From G963663315 sp963668255 (lineage in GTDB: Bacteria > Pseudomonadota > Gammaproteobacteria > Arenicellales > Poriferihabitantaceae): a stretch of 64,000 nt of DNA. The notes beneath the pieces were generated by a model. The model searched no databases. It was not told where the DNA came from and saw only the letters and a list, made by a program, of their open reading frames with translations. The translations under genes and the position numbers were made by a program. Location of the stretch: positions 992,001-1,056,000 of the forward strand of contig OZ220708.1 of the NCBI GenBank assembly GCA_965116595.1, given 5' to 3'. Below, piece after piece: positions 15,255 through 22,662 of the stretch (position 1 is its first letter; each line of letters opens with the position of its first letter).

Positions 15255-17672
15255 ATGACGAGTCATACCCGGGTCGCCATTGTCGGCGGTGGCATCTACG
15301 GCTGCGGCCTGCTCCTGCAATTGGTGGAGAAGGGGTGGCGCGATGTGACCCTGATCGAGAAGTCCGAGCTGACCGCTGGCTCCACCTGGCACGCAGCGGG
15401 CTTCTGCACCCACTACAGCTTCAGCCCGACCCATCTTTTCATGCGTCAGTTCAGCACCGGGCTCTATCGTCGGCTGGAGGAAGAGGGAGTCGAGCACACG
15501 GGCTATCATCGTTGCGCGGGTCTGCGCTTGACCCACGATCCGGATCGTATGGATGAATTCCGCCACGGGATTTCCGTGGGCCGGCAGATGGGCATCGACT
15601 TCGAACTGATCGGCCCATCCGAGGTCGCCGGGATCTTCCCGCTCATGAGAGTCAGGGGATTGCTCGGCGCACTGTTCGAGCCCACCGACGGTTATGTCGA
15701 CCCGGCCCAGACTACCCAGGCCATGGCCCGTCTGGCGCGTGCGGGCGGTGCGCGCATTCTCCGGCAGAACCCGGTGGAGGCCATCGACCGGACGCCCACC
15801 GGGGAATGGCGCCTGCAGACACCGAAACACGAAGTGATCGCCGAGCACGTGGTGATCGCCGCCGGCTTCTGGGCCAACGAGGTGGGCAGGCTGCTCGGCC
15901 TTGATCTGCCGGTCACCCCTATGCTGCACCAGTATATCGTCACCGAAGACCATCCTGATATCGCGGCCTGCCCACCGGACAGTATTCCCCTGGTGCGTCA
16001 CCATGACTACCAGTGGTACACCCGCCGCGAGCGCGATGGCCTGATACTCGGGGCCTACGAGGGGACGCCCCGGACCTGGTCGGTGGACGGGGTGCCGAAG
16101 GATTTCGGCATGGATCTTTTCGACCCCGAACTTGAGCGGGTGGCTAACCTGTTGGCAGATGCCATGGATCGGATACCGGTGCTGAACGAGGCGGGGATCC
16201 GGACCACGGTGCACGGTCCTGTGAGCTATTGCGCCGATGGTCAGCCGCTGATCGGCCCTGCGCCGGGGCTGCGAAACACCTGGCTTGCCTGTGGCAGCGG
16301 CTTCGGTATCGGTGAAGGCGCTGGTGCGGGTAAGTTGCTGGCGGAATGGATGGTTGAGGGGCAGCCGCCCATGCACATGGGCATCTTCGACCCGCGGCGC
16401 TTCGGTGATTACGCCGATCGAGACTATCGTGTTGAGAAGGCGGTGGAGGTATTCGCCATGCAGTTCGCCACCCATTACCCACTGGAGGAACGGTCTGCCG
16501 GCCGGCCGAGGAAGACCACACCGATCTATGACCGCCTGAAACAGGCAGGCGCACAATTCGGCTGTGTTTACGGCTGGGAGCGGGCAAACTGGTTTGCTGC
16601 TGGTGATGAGCAGTTTACCCTCAGCTTCCATCGTACCGAATGGTTCGACGCCGTGTCGCGGGAAGTCAAGGCGGTATCAGAACACGCCGGCGTGATCGAT
16701 GCTTCCGGTTTCAGCAAGCTGCTGATCAGCGGCGCGGACGCCGCCTCGTTTCTTGATCGCCTGTCCGCCAACCGGTTACCGGACAGAGCAGGCGAAATCC
16801 GACTTTGCCATTGCCTCAATTCGAAGGGTACGGTGGAGTGCGAGTTCACCATCACGCGATTGGAAGACGGTGCGTATTACCTGGTCTACGCGGCTGCTGC
16901 ACAGAAGCATCACCTGGACTGGCTCCTGGGGCTTTTGCCCGATGATGCCGACGTCGAGATCGGGAACATCACTCGGACCCGGGGCGTACTCGGGCTCGCA
17001 GGCCCCGCCTCACGGGATATCCTGTCGAGGTTGACCGACACCGATCTCGGTAACGAGGCTTTTCCATGGCTGACTGCCAAAACCATCAGGGTGGCCGGAA
17101 AAGACGTGATGGCCATGCGCGTCAGCTATACCGGCGAACTCGGCTGGGAATTGCATCACGATATCGACGATCAGGTCGTACTGTACGAAGCCCTGAAAGG
17201 GGTCGCTGGCATCGCGCCGCCCGCGGACTTCGGTTTTTACGCCATGAACAGTATGCGCATGGAAAAGGCCTACAAAGCCTGGGGCAGCGAACTCACGGTG
17301 GAAAACACTGCCTGGGAACTCGGCCTGGATCGTTTTGTAGTTTTCGGGAACCGTGATTTTATCGGACGTAATGCATTGATAAGACAGCAAAGAGACGGTA
17401 TCGAGCGCCAACTTTATTACGCGGAAGTGGACACCATCGACGCCGACCCCATCGGCGGCGAAGCCGTGTTCCGGGAAGGCGAACAAGTCGGTGTGATAGT
17501 GTCCGGTTCCTACGGGCACCGGGTTGGCAGGAGTCTTTCATTCCTGCTGCTCCCGGCCGATATGGTGAAACGGGGAGGCCCCCTTATGGTCGAGGTGCTG
17601 GGCCGGATGTGTACTGCGCTTCTGGTGAATGAACCCGCTTACGACCCTGAAAACAGACTCCCCCGGGGATGA
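15255..17672 (+). CDS. Dimethylglycine/sarcosine dehydrogenase-like FAD enzyme with GcvT-type folate domain
   Basis: An 805-residue flavoenzyme. The N-terminal half is a DAO-type FAD domain: dinucleotide motif AIVGGGIYGCG at the start, then STWHAAGF, whose histidine matches the covalent flavin site of dimethylglycine and sarcosine dehydrogenases. The C-terminal half (from about 440) is a GcvT-like tetrahydrofolate domain, with SGADAASFLDRLSANRLP and YTGELGWELHHDI. It would oxidatively remove an N-methyl group and pass the carbon to folate. ATG 15255 opens the FAD motif; longer in-frame starts add only an Arg-rich stretch. It follows the MttB-like gene by 103 bp. The gene is GC-rich. Confidence 0.9.
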   Translation: MTSHTRVAIVGGGIYGCGLLLQLVEKGWRDVTLIEKSELTAGSTWHAAGFCTHYSFSPTHLFMRQFSTGLYRRLEEEGVEHTGYHRCAGLRLTHDPDRMDEFRHGISVGRQMGIDFELIGPSEVAGIFPLMRVRGLLGALFEPTDGYVDPAQTTQAMARLARAGGARILRQNPVEAIDRTPTGEWRLQTPKHEVIAEHVVIAAGFWANEVGRLLGLDLPVTPMLHQYIVTEDHPDIAACPPDSIPLVRHHDYQWYTRRERDGLILGAYEGTPRTWSVDGVPKDFGMDLFDPELERVANLLADAMDRIPVLNEAGIRTTVHGPVSYCADGQPLIGPAPGLRNTWLACGSGFGIGEGAGAGKLLAEWMVEGQPPMHMGIFDPRRFGDYADRDYRVEKAVEVFAMQFATHYPLEERSAGRPRKTTPIYDRLKQAGAQFGCVYGWERANWFAAGDEQFTLSFHRTEWFDAVSREVKAVSEHAGVIDASGFSKLLISGADAASFLDRLSANRLPDRAGEIRLCHCLNSKGTVECEFTITRLEDGAYYLVYAAAAQKHHLDWLLGLLPDDADVEIGNITRTRGVLGLAGPASRDILSRLTDTDLGNEAFPWLTAKTIRVAGKDVMAMRVSYTGELGWELHHDIDDQVVLYEALKGVAGIAPPADFGFYAMNSMRMEKAYKAWGSELTVENTAWELGLDRFVVFGNRDFIGRNALIRQQRDGIERQLYYAEVDTIDADPIGGEAVFREGEQVGVIVSGSYGHRVGRSLSFLLLPADMVKRGGPLMVEVLGRMCTALLVNEPAYDPENRLPRG

Positions 17673-17754
17673 TGCTTAAGATGACGATGCCGGGCTGGAT
17701 TTCGAGCGTGCTATAATCAATAGCCATGGCATCCGATTTTCCCAGACCGCCTTT

Positions 17755-18567
17755 ATGACGCCGCTCTCGGCCAGACAGAAAAATTTCCTGTACAGCAATC
17801 TGGTATACGGCAGACTGCGTGTCTTTGCCAAGCCGTGCTATGACCTGATACTTGGCTCAATACTCATAGTTGAAAGAGTAATTGATTTTTTCTTTCCAAA
17901 GGACGATTCCAACATCAGTAACGTAACTCTCATAATCAAAACATTTGAGCGGCACTATGCGGTAACACGGTTAGTCAAAAGCATTAAACGCCGTTATCGA
18001 CAAGCCAATATTCTGGTCGTCAATGACAGCAAAAACCCGAAAAAACTGGACGGGGTGGATAATCTCATCATGCCCTACGATACTGGCATCTCGGTTGGCA
18101 GGAATGCCGCGCTTGAACACATCAATACCCGATATTTTTTACTGCTGGATGATGACTTTGTATTCAGCCGTCGCCAGAAACTCGGATTCCTGATTTCCCA
18201 GATGGAAGAACATGACAGCATCGACATACTCGGCGGCAGGTGTATTGATCTTCCCTTTTATATCATACACGGCTTTCAGGACGTCCCGGTTCCCTCCCCC
18301 GCAGAACCCAAAACCCCGCTCAACCGGATGCTCGGCGAAAATCGTGTGGTAGACAAGGTTCAGAATTATTTTATTGCCCGCACCGAATCCGTTCGCCGGG
18401 TGCGCTGGAATGACGATTTCAAGGTCCTGGAACACACCGAATTTTTTACCCGCGCACGCGGGCGGATTACCACGGCCTACAGAGACGACATGCTCATTCT
18501 CCATGCCAAAACGCCCTTTGACATTGCCTACCATCGCCACCGCTTTCGCGCCCGGGCGACCTCTTGA
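17755..18567 (+). CDS. GT-A glycosyltransferase resembling beta-1,4-N-acetylgalactosaminyltransferase (GT12-like)
   Basis: A 270-residue glycosyltransferase with a GT-A fold: VTLIIKTFERHYAVTRLVKS opens the nucleotide-sugar domain, YDTGISVGRNAAL follows, and FLLLDDDFVFS carries the metal-binding DDD. This order is the one I know from animal GM2/GD2 synthase (B4GALNT1) and related bacterial proteins. The acceptor is probably a surface glycan, as several LPS genes are in the window. TATAAT at 17712-17717 lies 38 bp upstream. It is the first gene after the GC-rich block and has normal composition. Confidence 0.78.
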   Translation: MTPLSARQKNFLYSNLVYGRLRVFAKPCYDLILGSILIVERVIDFFFPKDDSNISNVTLIIKTFERHYAVTRLVKSIKRRYRQANILVVNDSKNPKKLDGVDNLIMPYDTGISVGRNAALEHINTRYFLLLDDDFVFSRRQKLGFLISQMEEHDSIDILGGRCIDLPFYIIHGFQDVPVPSPAEPKTPLNRMLGENRVVDKVQNYFIARTESVRRVRWNDDFKVLEHTEFFTRARGRITTAYRDDMLILHAKTPFDIAYHRHRFRARATS

Positions 18568-18592
18568 ATATATCCAAAACAAAACCATTCCA

Positions 18593-18949
18593 ATGACCCT
18601 GTACAATAAAATATATGACGTGGTGAAAAGAATACCGGCTGGCAATGTGACCAGCTATGGGAAAATCGCCAGGATGGTGGGGTGTACCGCCCGTCAGGTC
18701 GGCTATGCCATGGCGGCTACCCCTGCGGACGAAGACATCCCCTGGCACCGGGTCATCAACAGTAAGGGAGAAATCAGCGCGCGCAAGGAAGGGGATGGTG
18801 ACCACCAACAAAGAATATTGCTGATCGATGAAGGTGTCGTGTTTGATAATAATGATCGAATCGATTTTGAGCGGTTCGGCTGGATTGAAGCGGAGTTTCC
18901 ATTTGCAGACGAAGAATGGATGCTTGTGCAAGACACGGATAATCCTTAA
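18593..18949 (+). CDS. Alkyltransferase-like protein (ATL), DNA repair
   Basis: A 118-residue homologue of the C-terminal domain of O6-methylguanine-DNA methyltransferase. The DNA-binding helix is seen in GNVTSYGKIARMVGCTARQVGYAM. The active-site motif PCHRV reads PWHRV here: the acceptor cysteine is replaced by tryptophan, as in E. coli Atl. Such proteins bind alkylated guanine and hand the lesion to nucleotide excision repair rather than repairing it. It begins 25 bp after the glycosyltransferase stop and may share its transcript. The extended C-terminus (about 20 acidic residues) is a small addition to the family length. Confidence 0.9.
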   Translation: MTLYNKIYDVVKRIPAGNVTSYGKIARMVGCTARQVGYAMAATPADEDIPWHRVINSKGEISARKEGDGDHQQRILLIDEGVVFDNNDRIDFERFGWIEAEFPFADEEWMLVQDTDNP

Positions 18950-18980
18950 AGCCGACTGTATGCAATGGTGAAATTCAACA

Positions 18981-19979
18981 ATGTCTGATCGACAAATTGT
19001 AATCAGCAGCGGCGAACCGGCGGGTATCGGACCTGATATCGTTATTCAGGCGCTGCAACAGCCGATATCCGGTCGTCTTGCCGTAACCTGCGACCCGGAC
19101 CTGATTTGTAAGCGGGCAAGTCAACTGGGGATCGATATGGAAATATCCCTGGTAGATAGCCGGTCATCGATCGATTCCCATGAACCCGGTCGTATCCAGG
19201 TGATACCGGTATCATTATCGGCGCCGGTAATCGCCGGAGAATTGAATCCGGATAACAGCCAGTATGTAATTGATTGCATCGACAAAGCGGTAGACATGTG
19301 CCTGGATAAGCGCTTTCAGGCAATGGTCACCGCCCCTGTGCATAAAGGCGTTATCAATGATGGGGGAATCCGGTTTTCCGGTCATACGGAATGGATTGCA
19401 GAACGAACCCGATCCGCTTCGCCGGTCATGATGCTGGCCAGCGACTCCCTGCGAGTCTGCCTTGCAACAACGCATTTGCCTTTGCATCAAGTACCGCAGA
19501 ACATTACCCGACACGGTATCGAATCGGTTATTGAAGTGATGAACTCCGGTATTTCAACGTTGTATGGCATTCCCGACCCCGTGATTGGCGTGTGTGGATT
19601 GAATCCCCATGCAGGGGAAGGTGGTCACCTTGGAACAGAGGAAACCACGATTATCGAACCGGCCCTGAATCATTTGCGGAAAAAAGAGCTGAACCTGGTC
19701 GGCCCCTTGCCCGCAGATACGGCTTTCACCCAAAATGTTTTAAGCACCCTTGATGGAGTGCTTGCGATGTATCATGACCAGGGGCTGCCAGTAATCAAGC
19801 ACAGTGGATTCGGAACCGTGGTCAATGTGACGCTGGGTCTGCCGATTATCCGTACATCGGTAGACCATGGTACCGCTCTTGATCTTGCAGGTCTCGGCAG
19901 GGCCAGTGAAACCAGCCTGCTGTGCGCGATAAACCTGGCTCTGAAATTCGTCGGTCAGGCGCTGACGACCAGCAGGTGA
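18981..19979 (+). CDS. pdxA: 4-hydroxythreonine-4-phosphate dehydrogenase
   Basis: PdxA oxidises 4-phosphohydroxy-L-threonine with NAD in the pyridoxal-phosphate pathway. Length 332 is standard. Signature parts are SSGEPAGIGPDIV at the N-terminus, GHTEWIAERT, GVCGLNPHAGEGGHLG, MYHDQGLPVIKHSGFG (metal-binding His and Asp) and TSVDHGTALDLAG. rsmA starts 4 bp downstream, reproducing the pdxA-rsmA pair of many gammaproteobacteria. Confidence 0.97.
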   Translation: MSDRQIVISSGEPAGIGPDIVIQALQQPISGRLAVTCDPDLICKRASQLGIDMEISLVDSRSSIDSHEPGRIQVIPVSLSAPVIAGELNPDNSQYVIDCIDKAVDMCLDKRFQAMVTAPVHKGVINDGGIRFSGHTEWIAERTRSASPVMMLASDSLRVCLATTHLPLHQVPQNITRHGIESVIEVMNSGISTLYGIPDPVIGVCGLNPHAGEGGHLGTEETTIIEPALNHLRKKELNLVGPLPADTAFTQNVLSTLDGVLAMYHDQGLPVIKHSGFGTVVNVTLGLPIIRTSVDHGTALDLAGLGRASETSLLCAINLALKFVGQALTTSR

Positions 19980-19983
19980 TACC

Positions 19984-20760
19984 TTGAGCAAACCCGTTCC
20001 ACGCAAAAGATTCGGTCAGCATTTTCTGACCGATTCACAGGTTCTGGACAGAATAATCCAGGCGTTTTCGCCCCAAGACAATCAGGTGATCCTGGAAATT
20101 GGCCCCGGCACGGGCGTGTTGACCGAAATGCTGCTGGAGCATGTCGATCATCTTGTTGCGGTTGAGCTGGACCGCGATCTGGCTGTGTTGCTCAACCAGA
20201 AATTTGACCCGGAGAAATTGACCGTGATCCAGCAGGATGTGCTGACGCTGGATGTCGAATCGCTGTTTTCCGGTTACGCAAACCGGCAGAAAATCAGAAT
20301 CATAGGCAATCTCCCCTACAACATATCTACCCCGCTTTTATTTCACCTGATCAATAACGCAGGATTCATCAATGACATGATGTTCATGCTGCAAAAGGAA
20401 GTGGCTATGAGATTGTCTGCCGGTCCTGGTAATAAACACTACGGTCGCCTGTCGGTCATGTCCGGTCTGGCGTTGCAATGCGAATGTCTGTTCGATGTCG
20501 GCCCCGAATCCTTTACCCCCCCTCCGCAAGTCAATTCGACTGTTTTAAGACTTTATCCGGAACCGATACGCAAGCGCATTGATGATAGCCGCAGACTGAA
20601 CCACATTGTCAGACAGGCCTTTTCCCAGCGTCGCAAAACCCTGAAAAATTCATTGAAAAATCTGGTTTCCGAATCCCAGTTTTTAAATGCAGACATCGAT
20701 TCATCCCTGAGAGCCGAAAAATTAAGCGTTGAGCAGTTCATCACCCTGTCAAACGCCTGA
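19984..20760 (+). CDS. rsmA: 16S rRNA dimethyladenosine transferase
   Basis: RsmA (KsgA) dimethylates two adjacent adenines near the 3' end of 16S rRNA during 30S maturation, using S-adenosylmethionine. The 258-residue protein shows KRFGQHFLTD at the N-terminus, the cofactor motif LEIGPGTGVLTEML, and the catalytic NLPYNISTPLLF. FSQRRKTLKNSL near the C-terminus is also typical. The only fitting start is TTG 19984, 4 bp after pdxA, so translation is probably coupled. Confidence 0.96.
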   Translation: MSKPVPRKRFGQHFLTDSQVLDRIIQAFSPQDNQVILEIGPGTGVLTEMLLEHVDHLVAVELDRDLAVLLNQKFDPEKLTVIQQDVLTLDVESLFSGYANRQKIRIIGNLPYNISTPLLFHLINNAGFINDMMFMLQKEVAMRLSAGPGNKHYGRLSVMSGLALQCECLFDVGPESFTPPPQVNSTVLRLYPEPIRKRIDDSRRLNHIVRQAFSQRRKTLKNSLKNLVSESQFLNADIDSSLRAEKLSVEQFITLSNA

Positions 20761-20788
20761 CCGCAGGTGGAAGCGAGGAACTCCGTCA

Positions 20789-20806
20789 TTCCCGTATTCG
20801 CGGGAA
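20789..20806 (+). repeat. Short stem-loop of the TTCCCG...CGGGAA type
   Basis: TTCCCG and CGGGAA form a 6-bp stem around TATTCG, inside the sequence GTCATTCCCG...CGGGAA. This type of extragenic palindrome is scattered in many bacterial genomes. It lies just after rsmA and just before dispersed repeat copy B, and could act as the end of the transcript. Confidence 0.6.
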
Positions 20807-20840
20807 AGACGATGGTTTGGTACGGTCGATAACGGTATGT

Positions 20841-20925
20841 GGGCAGGCACGGACCTCCCCGATCAATGCCTGCCCTCGACTCGATCGGGGGGGGCCGGGG
20901 CCGGGGACAGGCTCTGCCCCTACGA
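20841..20925 (+). repeat. Dispersed repeat, copy B
   Basis: This copy contains GGGCAGGCACGGACCTCCCC, GATCAATGCCTGCCCTCGA and GCCGGGGACAGGCTCTG, followed by CCCCTACGA. The same order is found on the opposite strand in copy D (46498-46596). CCCCGATC and GATCGGGG form inverted arms. The right edge overlaps the stop codon of plsC (20920-20922). Confidence 0.75.
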
Positions 20926-21663
20926 TGTCGGTCGTCGCCTCGTTTCCCCCAACAGATCCTTCTGCTTCGATACGATCCATTCCTCCACTTCCCGGTTGAT
21001 CTGACGCGCTTTCTTGCCATTGCTTACAATCACCGGGCCGATCACGACATCAATCGTCCCCGGGTATTTCAGAAAGCTTTTTCTCGGCCAGAACAGTCCC
21101 GAATTGTGGGCGACCGGCACCACCGGATAGCCTGATTTTGCCGCAATCATGGCGCCCCCGACCTGAAATTTCTCCATCTTCCCCGGCTCCCGGCGCGTCC
21201 CTTCAGGGAAGATAACCAGCCAGCGACCTTCCTTCAGCCTGATCACGCCCTCTTTTACCAGGGTATCGAGTGCCCGGATTTTCTTCGAACGATTAATCGC
21301 AATCGGACGGTTCAGGGCCAGACCCCATCCAAAAAACGGGATCCACAACAATTCCTTTTTCAATAAATAGGATTGTGCCGGGAAAATCAACTGAAAAGCC
21401 AGCGTTTCCCATGCGGACTGGTGGTTCGATATGATAATGGCAGGGGTTGTGGGGATATTCTCCGCCCCTGATACGCGATAGTGAGTACCGCAAAGTATTC
21501 CAAGTGTCCAGATATTGAACCTGGCCCATAGTCCAATCACTTTGGTGCGAGTCAGTGGAGGCAATGCAAAACACATCAATGCAAGCAAACAAACCACGAC
21601 TGAACTCAGTATCTGACCTGCAAAGTAGAACAGGGATCTGAAGAACAACAAACCTGTTTTCAT
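20920..21663 (-). CDS. plsC: 1-acyl-sn-glycerol-3-phosphate acyltransferase (PlsC family)
   Basis: PlsC adds the second acyl chain to make phosphatidic acid at the inner membrane. The 247-residue protein has an N-terminal membrane segment (about 5-35), the acyltransferase box as SNHQSAWET near 79 (the usual NHxxxxD with E in place of D), and the glycerophosphate-binding FPEGTRREPG near 150. The C-terminal residues RRRPTS and the stop codon are encoded within or beside dispersed repeat copy B, so the original end may have been replaced. It lies last in a minus-strand series after gmhB, separated by 41 bp. Confidence 0.92.
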   Translation of the reverse strand: MKTGLLFFRSLFYFAGQILSSVVVCLLALMCFALPPLTRTKVIGLWARFNIWTLGILCGTHYRVSGAENIPTTPAIIISNHQSAWETLAFQLIFPAQSYLLKKELLWIPFFGWGLALNRPIAINRSKKIRALDTLVKEGVIRLKEGRWLVIFPEGTRREPGKMEKFQVGGAMIAAKSGYPVVPVAHNSGLFWPRKSFLKYPGTIDVVIGPVIVSNGKKARQINREVEEWIVSKQKDLLGETRRRPTS

Positions 21664-21704
21664 TTCTCACTGGCGCCCTGGCGCCGGGCGTTGATTTTAG
21701 TCAC

Positions 21705-22277
21705 TCAAGCGGAAATCGGAGTCAGTATGTGATCAACGAAAGAAGCCAGATCGCTGAATCGCGGCACCCGGCCAAATTGTTCCTGTAACTCGATGGATTC
21801 AAGTTTCTTCAGTGTACTGAGGCCTTTACCGGTCTCGACCAGAACCGGCCTGGCTCCTGCGGATTGCGCCGCCTGTAAGTCGCGTAATGAATCTCCTACT
21901 GCGTAAACGTCATTCAAATTACATTTCAGGCGTTGCGCCAGATCCAGCAGCATTCCCGGTTTTGGTTTCCTGCATTCGCAACCATGCTCGTCGCTATGAG
22001 GACAGAAAAACAATGCGCTGATCTCTCCACCGAAATGACTCAGTTCATCCAGCATTTTCTGATGGATCCGGTTCAGGGTATTGACCGAATAATATCCGCG
22101 CGAGATTCCTGACTGGTTGGTTACAATTACCACCTGATAATCCTGCCTGCATAACCGGGCAATCGCCTCAAGGCTGCCGGGGATCGCAACCCACTGTTCA
22201 GGTGATTGGATGTGGGTATCTGAATCCTGGTTAATCACGCCATCGCGATCCAGCACGATCAGTTTGCGGTTTTCCAC
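21705..22277 (-). CDS. gmhB: D-glycero-beta-D-manno-heptose-1,7-bisphosphate 7-phosphatase
   Basis: GmhB removes a phosphate in the synthesis of ADP-heptose for the LPS inner core. It is a HAD phosphatase: nucleophile DRDGVINQD near the N-terminus, VTNQSGISRGYY, the zinc-binding cysteine-histidine loop FCPHSDEHGCECRKPKPGM, and VGDSLRDLQAA. GTG 22277 gives 190 residues, the family length, and lies 22 bp beyond the stop of the mazG-like gene, with AGGGAAGG upstream. A longer start would overlap that gene. Confidence 0.9.
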   Translation of the reverse strand: MENRKLIVLDRDGVINQDSDTHIQSPEQWVAIPGSLEAIARLCRQDYQVVIVTNQSGISRGYYSVNTLNRIHQKMLDELSHFGGEISALFFCPHSDEHGCECRKPKPGMLLDLAQRLKCNLNDVYAVGDSLRDLQAAQSAGARPVLVETGKGLSTLKKLESIELQEQFGRVPRFSDLASFVDHILTPISA

Positions 22278-22299
22278 GTCTTTCAATCTACCTTCCCTG

Positions 22300-22662
22300 T
22301 CAATCGACTGTATCCGGTACGGAATCATCACTGGTTTGTGAAAAATCAGAAACCCGAATCCGGCCATCGATTATTTTGCTTTTCCTTTGATTGACTTTCT
22401 GCATTTTCTGCCAGAACACATGATTCAGATCAAAATCCGCAGCGATCGCATTACCCATCAACAGTATCAACAGGTCCGCACATTCCTCGGCCAGTTCTTC
22501 CTTCGATTTTCCCTTGCTGACACAAGCAGAAATTTCTCCGAGTTCCTCTGCCATCAGCGCGATCCGATATACCATCTCCTCGCCGCCGGTTTCGTTAAAC
22601 CGGTGTTTCCGATGGAATCCACGTACCTCGTCCATCATTTGGGTAAATGAGTCCCTGTTCAT
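22300..22662 (-). CDS. MazG-like nucleotide pyrophosphohydrolase
   Basis: A 120-residue all-alpha NTP pyrophosphatase. The magnesium-binding pattern is seen in MAEELGEISACV and ELAEECADLLILLMG, i.e. EExxE followed by ExxD. Relatives hydrolyse non-canonical or excess nucleoside triphosphates; the exact substrate is unknown. Its ATG overlaps the TGA of glyS (ATGA), so it is translationally coupled to glycyl-tRNA synthetase. gmhB follows 22 bp downstream. Confidence 0.8.
   Translation of the reverse strand: MNRDSFTQMMDEVRGFHRKHRFNETGGEEMVYRIALMAEELGEISACVSKGKSKEELAEECADLLILLMGNAIAADFDLNHVFWQKMQKVNQRKSKIIDGRIRVSDFSQTSDDSVPDTVD

Noticed and set aside
14826..16631. A 601-codon open frame on the minus strand inside the dehydrogenase gene
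   Set aside because: It is a by-product of high GC content opposite a gene with clear FAD and folate motifs; its protein has no recognisable domain.
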